Source of the DNA: Larix kaempferi
Taxonomy: Eukaryota > Streptophyta > Pinopsida > Pinales > Pinaceae
NCBI GenBank assembly: GCA_027924585.1
Contig: BSBM01000260.1
Coordinates: forward strand, 15,810,001 to 15,874,000
DNA length: 64,000 bases
Reading direction: 5' to 3'
Shown: positions 57,677-64,000 of the stretch, in pieces
How positions within the stretch are numbered: the first letter of the stretch is position 1
Layout of the letters: each line of letters begins with the position of its first letter
Position numbers and translations under genes: made by a program
Notes under the pieces: generated by a model
What the model was told of the DNA's origin: nothing
The model's database searches: none
The model's input: only the letters and a program-made list of their open reading frames with translations

Positions 57677-58327
57677 GTTAAAACATAAAATAGATGTTGG
57701 GTTTTATACTTCGATGGTTCTAAAACGCAGGAAGGATCCGGAGCCGGTTGTGTTCTGATTGATCCTAAAGGAAGCAAACATTTTTTTTTATCTTGTAGAC
57801 TAGAGTTTGAATGCACGAATAACACAACAGAATATGAATCTCTAGTTCAAGGTTTAAAGAAGGCTATTGGTTTGGATATCAAATATTTAAAAGTCTTCGG
57901 GGATTCTGAAATAATTGTCAGACAGGTGAGAAATACAATCCATTGTCTATCACCGCACTTAAAAGGATATCAATCTGAAGTCTGGAATTTAATCTCACAT
58001 TTTGATGCTTTCAATATAAATCTTGTCCCTAGGTTACAGAATGATGCAGCTTATCTATTAGCTACTTTTGCTTCCAGATTAGTACCAACGAATAACAATT
58101 TATCTATTGAATTGATTTTCAGGCCATCCGTACCTGATAACATTACAAATCTAAGAGCTTTTGATGATGATGATCAGATTATCAGTTTCCTAACAAATGA
58201 AGATGTCTTCCAAGAATCTATAATTGATGAAGATAAGCATAATCTGGATTTGCAGAACAAGGATGTGACTAAAGGAAACTTTATGCCAAAAGGAGTAAGG
58301 ACTCTTGAAGGACTTTTTGATCTATAG
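57677..58327 (+). pseudogene. RE1 RNase H-like domain upstream of RT
   Basis: Same frame as gag-protease, separated by two TAA stops (57674, 57686). From 57698 it reads VLYFDGSKTQEGSGAG, then TNNTTEYESLVQGLKKA, then VFGDSEIIVRQV, and a C-terminal NDAAYLLATFASR. These supply the acidic residues of an RNase H fold in order. It lies before RT, not after it. It ends at TAG 58325 (fits CAG), after which the frame goes on to RT. RE2, by contrast, has its extra RNase H after integrase. Confidence 0.85.
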
Positions 58328-59587
58328 AAAAAATTTAGGAGGCCAGCAAATGTCAAGACTAATAGCTCATCGATGCAGCATGAGTTGGTAAACTTAGGGA
58401 CAAAAGCTGAGCCCAAATTTGTTAATATGGGTAAATGTTGTTCACGAGGAGAGAGGTATAAGTTCATTCAACTTTTTCAGCAATACAAAGATGTTTTTGC
58501 ATGGAATTATGAATATTTGAAGACATATGACAGGCTTATCATACAGCATGCCATACCCATGAAGCCAGGCGTGAAACAATTTCAGCAACAACTACGAAGG
58601 ATGCATCCAACACTCGAACCATTAATACAAAAAGAGTTAAAAAAATTGCTGGATGCTAAGATCATCTTTAAAGTCTGACATTCTGAGTGGGTGGCTAATT
58701 TAGTCCCTGTGCGAAAGAAGTCAGGAGAAATAAGATTGTGTGTATATTTTTGGAATTTGAACAGAGCATCTGATAAAGACAACTACCCGGTGCCATCAAT
58801 GGAACAAATTTTACAAATGGTATCAGGATCAGAGCTATTCTCTCTACTAGATGGATTTTCTGGATACAATAAGGTATTAGTAGCGGAAGAAGACCGACTC
58901 AAGACCACTTTCCGTACGAAATGGGGAACGTTTGCATATCGAAGAATTCCATTTGGCCTAATAAACGTTGGAGATACTTTTCAGAGGGCCATGGACATTG
59001 CCTTCTGAGGTTTGGTTGGCCACTGTGTGGTCATTTATTTAGATGACGTGACTGTTTTTTCCAAGAAGAGGGAAGACCATGTTTTCCACCTAAAACAGAT
59101 TTTTGACCGCTGCAGGGAATATGGTATCTCCCTAAACCCCAAGAAAAGTGTTTTCGTTGTTCTTGAAGGTAAACTTATAGGTCACATCATCTCGAAGAAG
59201 GGAATATCAATCGATCAGGAGAGAGTGCAAGCTATAAGCAAGATTCCCATGCCCCATAATAAAAAAGATATGCAAACATTTATGGACACTATAAATTTTG
59301 TTCGAATGTTTGTGCCTGATTTCGCTCAGATTGTTAAACCTTTGCAACAAATGGTAAAGCAGAGTGTGCAATTTAAATGGACTGACATAGAGAAGATTGT
59401 GTTTAAGGACATTAAGACTGCCATAGCCCACGCCCCTTCTTTAAGGAGTCCATATTTTGAGAAAGATTTTATCATGTACACTTTTTCTTCGGATAACTCT
59501 CTCGCAACAGTGCTCACTCAGAAAGGAGAATCAGGAGACGAATATCCAATATCTTTCATGAGAACTAGTTTGCAGGGGCTGAACTGA
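58328..59587 (+). pseudogene. RE1 reverse transcriptase
   Basis: Entry segment with YKDVFAWNYEYLKTYD; fingers with WVANLVPVRKKSGEIRLC; palm with FSLLDGFSGYNKVLV and the catalytic YLDDVTVF (about 59040); thumb with GISLNPKKSVF. Stops at 58676 (TGA for Arg in KVxHSEW) and 59006 (TGA in AFxGLV) fit CGA. A one-base deletion near 59576 shifts the frame before RNase H. In one position Cys-Val-Tyr-Phe replaces the usual CVDF, so a conserved palm Asp is Tyr. Confidence 0.88.
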
Positions 59588-59872
59588 ATTACCCGGTTGT
59601 AGATAAACAAGCATATGCAGTGTTTAAAGTGGTGAAGCAGTTCAGGCCATATATCTTAACAAACATAAAAAAAAGTCATAGTACCTCACCTAGCTGTCAT
59701 ATCTCTGTTTATTCATAAGGAATTGGGTGAACGGAGAGGTAACTGGGTAACTGCTCTTCAAGAATATGATCTGGAATTTAAACCATCCTCCATCATTAAA
59801 GGGAAAGGCTTGTGTAAATTGATTACCGAAATCCCATCCAACGGAGATTAGGAATGGGAAAATGAAGCTGAA
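59588..59872 (+). pseudogene. RE1 RNase H (post-RT) and connection, badly decayed
   Basis: After the frameshift, the sequence still reads ELNYPVVDKQAYAVFKVV in another frame, then a run of A and several stops, then LQEYDLEFKPSS. This is the gypsy RNase H and tether seen directly after RT in related elements. It returns to the original frame before 59873. Confidence 0.7.
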
Positions 59873-61174
59873 TTGAATCCAACTGAGCTATGCTCTATCT
59901 TCACTGCTCCAGAGTCTTGGTACAAAGATTTGATGTACTATTTGCAACAAGGATATCTACCAGAACATTGGAGTTCTAAGCAGAGAAGGGAACTCCGATT
60001 AAAATCAACAACTTATCAAATAATTGATGGAGTACTCTTCAGAAATAATTATGATGGGATATTTCTCAGATGTCTTGAGAAAGAGGACGCTGATAAAGTG
60101 GTTAAAGAAATACATGATGGCCTTGCTGGGGGACATTATTCAGGAGACACTACGGCTCATAAAATACTTTGATCTAGTTACTATTGGCCCACTCTTTTTA
60201 AAGATTCCCATGCTCATGCTAGGAAATGTGATGTATGCCAAAGGAGTGTTGGTAGATTGCCAAAAGAAGCAGGACCTTTACAGCCAGTTATTATCTCTGA
60301 ACCATTCGAGCAATGGGGAATAGATGTTATTGGAGAAATAAATATGAATTCCTTGCTGTAACACCGGTATATTCTGACGGCTACAGATTATTTCTCCTGG
60401 TGGACAGAAGCTATTCTGTTGCGTAAAGTGAACAAGGGCACAGTTATCAAGTTCCTGCAAGAGAATATCATAACCAGGTTTGGGGATCCAATTTCTTTAG
60501 TTTTTGATAACGCAACTTACTTTTCATCTGTAAAATTAAATACATTCGTTTATGAAAGAGGAATTAAATTGCATTACTCAGCAAATTATTACCCCTAAGG
60601 AAATGGACTAGCTGAATCCACTAATAAAAATCTCATCCGAATTCTTATGAAAACTGTTATTGAGAATAAGAGAAATTGGCATGCAACCCTTCTAAAATAT
60701 TTATGGGCAGATAGAGTTACCCCGAAGAACGCCTTAGGAGTTTCCACTTACACTCCGTTCTATGGGAAAGAAGCCATACTCCCACCTAATATACTTCTCC
60801 CATCCTTACAACTGGCCCAAGCCTCTAGAGGTTCCAACAGCGAGATTCTACAGTTGCGAATTAACACCCTGTTGAAACTTGAAGAGTCCCAGCAAAAAGC
60901 CAAAGATAGGTTCCACTAACACCAAGACATTGTCAAAAGGTGGTTTGATAAACGCAAGTCTATCAAAAGGAGTTTTGAAGTAGGTGACTTAGTTCTGAAG
61001 TGGGATCACCCACATGACGAAAAGGGAAAGCACACAAAATTTCAACAATTATGGCTTGTCCCTTACAAAATTTTCGGAAAGCTTGGTCTGTCGACATACA
61101 AACTGAAAGATTTACAAGGGGATGAAGAAAATCTCCCTGTCAATGGCCTTGCTCTCAAGGAGTATTTCTCATAG
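59873..61174 (+). pseudogene. RE1 integrase
   Basis: HHCC domain: EIHDGLAGGHYSGDTTAHKI and KCDVCQ. First catalytic Asp in YILTATDYFSWW, second in SLVFDNATYF, Glu in GLAESTNKNL, all present. C-terminal domain KRSFEVGDLVLKW, ending LKEYFS with TAG 61172. In-frame stops at 60170 (TGA), 60359, 60596 and 60917 (TAA) fit CGA and CAA. The three catalytic residues survive while the gene is closed by nonsense changes alone. Confidence 0.87.
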
Positions 61175-62247
61175 CTTTAGGGTCACTTTTGTACATAAAT
61201 AAACTTTTGTTTGATTTTCTAGTTTGTTGTTTTCTATTTTTGAGTAGTCTGTTTTGTTTTGATTGCTTTCATTCGATTAAGTTGTTTGCTTATTGTTTGA
61301 TTTCTTTATTTTTAATAAAATTCCAGCCCAAATTCTTGGTGTATGGAAAGATAGGGCTCTGGGCAATCTCAAAGACATTGAAAGGCCAGGATCTACTTAT
61401 AAAAGAAAGTTTCTCTCTGTGACTTTGCTTTTGTTGACTTGTTTTAAAGGAAAGACCCTCTTCAACTTCATGTTTGAGTCATGATAACCCCTGTAAAATA
61501 ACTGAGATTTATGATTTCTGTATTACTATATTGGGGCTCCATCCACTCTCACATTAATAACTATATCAAGTAGTTCACTATGATGGACCCACGGAAAGGA
61601 AGCAAGTCTCACAGATGTATGGTATTTAAAATGATCCCATGCTGCAAATCGAAAGCCAAAAGAGCTTGTATTAAAGAGTTTATTTTATAGAAAATATCAC
61701 CTCTATTAAAGCATGGTTGAGAAAACAAAGACATCCAATCAAGAGAGTTGTTCTAATGGTCATCCCAACAAGGTTCTTCTCCATCCGTGAACATGACAAT
61801 CAAATAAATCTCTTTCTCACACAAAAGGACATTATGGATGGAAGAACCTAAGTCAAATGTTGAAGATTGGAGAAAGCTATCATGGAAGACTCAGATGACA
61901 AAATTCATCAATAAAGAAAGCATCTAAAGAAATGCTGACAGCATGGGAATGAGGAACAAAAGAATACGTCTGTGGGATTTTGTTACGATCCTATGGAGTC
62001 TTAGTTAGTGAACATTTGAAAGATGGATTTAAAATGAACTTCACATTTTGGCTTCAAGAGAGTAGTTGAGAAGTCTAATTCAAAGTTTCCCTTCTTCCCA
62101 AATGACCAAAATGATAAAGTGTTTAATCCCTGGTATGAAAATTGACTTGTATAAGCTTTTTGTTACTTATGGGATCACTAACATGTAAGTTTTCTGACCT
62201 TGGAAAGAGATTGTTCAGAGATCTGTGTTCACTAGCGAATCGTCAAT
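61175..62247 (+). other. RE1 region between pol and 3' LTR
   Basis: About 1.07 kb, AT-rich at first (61190-61320), with no supported gene on either strand. A polypurine tract directly before the LTR is not visible; GGAAAGAGA at about 62201 is 40 bp too far for a typical one. Confidence 0.5.
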
Positions 62248-64000
62248 TGTTGTTGCTACAACCCGATCTCCAAATTTTTTTTGAAAAATAATGGGGCCCC
62301 TCCTTTTCTCTTAAGAGAGTTGTTAGAATTTTTAGTCTTTAGAAAAACCGCCTTCATACTTAGTTTTTTCTTAAAAGGTTGAGCAAAGAAACTTTTTCTC
62401 ACCAAGTAAAACTCAACTTTTTTCACCGAAATGGTCAGCGCAACTCGGTCTTATCCGCCGAAACGTCGTGCCTCTCGCCTTGTTCTTTTCAAGCTTTTGT
62501 GTTTTGGAGAAACTCGATGAGTCGAGCCGAAATGATCGATTGGTTTTATCTTGTTTTACGCCTTTTCTTTTCGGTGGAACTCGCCAAGTCAAGCTGAAAT
62601 GTTCGGCGGTTTTCTCTTAAAGTTTTTAACGTTTTCTGTTTCAGCAGAACTTGCCAAACCAAGCCGAAACGGTCGGCAGTTCTCATCTAACTCCGCCAAA
62701 ATAGGAACAACGATACCCTTGGTTTCTTCGACACTTAATATTTTTCTTGGGTCAGCGAAGAAGGTTACACGCTTGCGATACATTTCGGCAAGACTAAAAT
62801 TCTTACGTCGAGACAATCGCCGGTAGTCAATAAGATGAGCCGAAAATTGAAGAAGGAAACTGCACAACGCAACGCGTCGGCGTAACTTGAAAGTGACAAC
62901 CGATACATGTCGCAGCGGCTTGATATGTTTGCCCGAAACCGTCGTCGACTTACTTGGGAGGTGGAGAAGTTTGAAATGGTTTTGGCACCAATACGACGCT
63001 GGATCCCACCGCATTAACGGTGTTATTAAAACCCCACCAAATGGCCCACTTGGCATTAAATGCCCTGTTTTAAAGAAAAGCTATATATAAGATTGGGGGT
63101 TTTTCTGTTTTGTTTATGATATTAAGCTTTGGAGAACGTTGTTTCGAGAAGTCGTCGTCTTCATCACTAATCGAGCGTCAGGCATCCCTTTTCTGTTGAA
63201 GCTTCACAGCCAGTCAACACTTGACAGGTAGGTACCCTTGTTGGATTTCTTTAGTTTACTGATTAGTAGTTAAGGGAAGGGCATTTATGTTGTTTTTATT
63301 CCCTACCGCTAGTCGATATTCATCATCCTAACCCATTAAGGGGTGAGCCAGTTGGTATTCCAGTTTCTCTGTTAGTAGGGGGGTTTAAGCGTTGAGCATA
63401 TGCAGTTTCCCTACCTCGACCGTGACCCCGCCTCGACTTAAACACGTGTTGAGTTTTGGTGACCCTGGTAGACCTAATGTTATTTTGGGCATCTTAGAGT
63501 GTCAGCATCGGTGTCACATACACTACTGATCGCACGAGCTGAACCTCTACGACCGTAAGACCAATGTTAACCCCTAGCAGCGGTGCTGTCATTCCCCAAA
63601 ATTAAGCTTTGATTCCTGTTCGCGACGGACTAACCAGCTGTACCTGTAAAATTTTCCCACATAATTTGAACTTAATCAACGCACTCCTTCGAGTTGACTT
63701 TTCATCTACCGGTTTCAGATTTCACACATAGCGTTTGGTTGGGTTATTATTTAAGTAGATGACAATGACATTTGGGTGCGTTACATATGTCTCTCTCTCA
63801 CCTGCACATTGTTAAAACAAGTTACAAGACTTAACAGGAAGAGTAGTAGTCCTTTGTTAAGAACTTTGCTCATAAACCCCTTAAGCTCACCTTTTCACTG
63901 CACACCACAAGTTGCATTCATTTCCATTTCGGCAGGTAGTTGTATTTTATTTGTTAAAATAGTTAACAAGGTGGCTTAGTTTTATTCTACATATAATCTA
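62248..64000 (+). mobile_element. RE1 3' LTR, left 1.75 kb (cut by window end)
   Basis: Begins TGTTGTTGCTACAACCC and matches 8700-8771 plus 49280-50998. It has the unoccupied RE2 target GAGAG at 62315-62319, the TATA box at 63082-63090 and the splice-like TTGACAGGTAGGT at 63222. First-115-bp comparison gives about eight differences between the LTRs. ORF1 should begin about 300 bp beyond the window. Confidence 0.9.

Overview
The window is plant nuclear DNA made almost entirely of repeats: LTR retrotransposons inside one another, next to a large simple-sequence domain. The copia and gypsy polyproteins, the CCHC knuckles, the tRNA-type primer sites and the spliceosomal-type introns point to a large seed-plant genome. 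Most stop codons inside the retroelement frames look like C-to-T (or opposite-strand G-to-A) changes at former CAA, CAG, CGA or TGG codons, as expected for old, heavily methylated elements. The species cannot be named, and no intact single-copy host gene is visible.

Layout. Bases 1-8126 are non-coding: a 4.3-kb pyrimidine-rich domain (3080-7430) bordered by palindromic minisatellites, and two direct copies of a ~500-bp unit. A probable solo copia LTR (minus) follows at 8127 to about 8641. From 8700 to beyond the window end lies RE1, a plus-strand Ty3/gypsy element. Its 5' LTR starts at 8700, is split after 72 bp by a 40.5-kb block (8772-49274), resumes at 49280 and ends at 55097. Next come a tRNA-Asn-type primer site, gag-protease, an RNase H-like domain, RT, a second RNase H, integrase (55130-61174), and the start of the 3' LTR at 62248.

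The 40.5-kb block is RE2, a minus-strand Tat/Ogre-like gypsy element (LTRs 8772-9678 and 48355-49274, target duplication GAGAG). The 3' LTR of RE1 carries the matching empty site at 62315-62319. RE2 was itself hit three times: (i) a 5,859-bp solo LTR related to the RE1 LTR (39581-45439, duplication CACCC) sits in its gag; (ii) RE4, a young, internally deleted chromovirus-like element (30665-34854, duplication TGGCA), sits in its integrase; (iii) RE5, a gag-protease-only relative of RE2 (12726-28440), sits in an intron-bearing gene that RE2 carries antisense between its RNase H domain and 3' LTR. RE5 in turn holds a copia element (15811-23178, duplication ACACA). Without the insertions RE2 would be about 14.7 kb.

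The most unusual feature is that RE1-type LTRs are about 5.9 kb and contain a ~1,000-1,100-codon open frame (ORF1): a novel N-terminal domain, two coiled coils and a C-terminal domain. It is present in two diverged LTRs on opposite strands. Each LTR has one TATA box upstream of ORF1 and another between ORF1 and the LTR end, so the gene appears to lie in U3. All coding frames are damaged except that RE4 keeps two long open frames.
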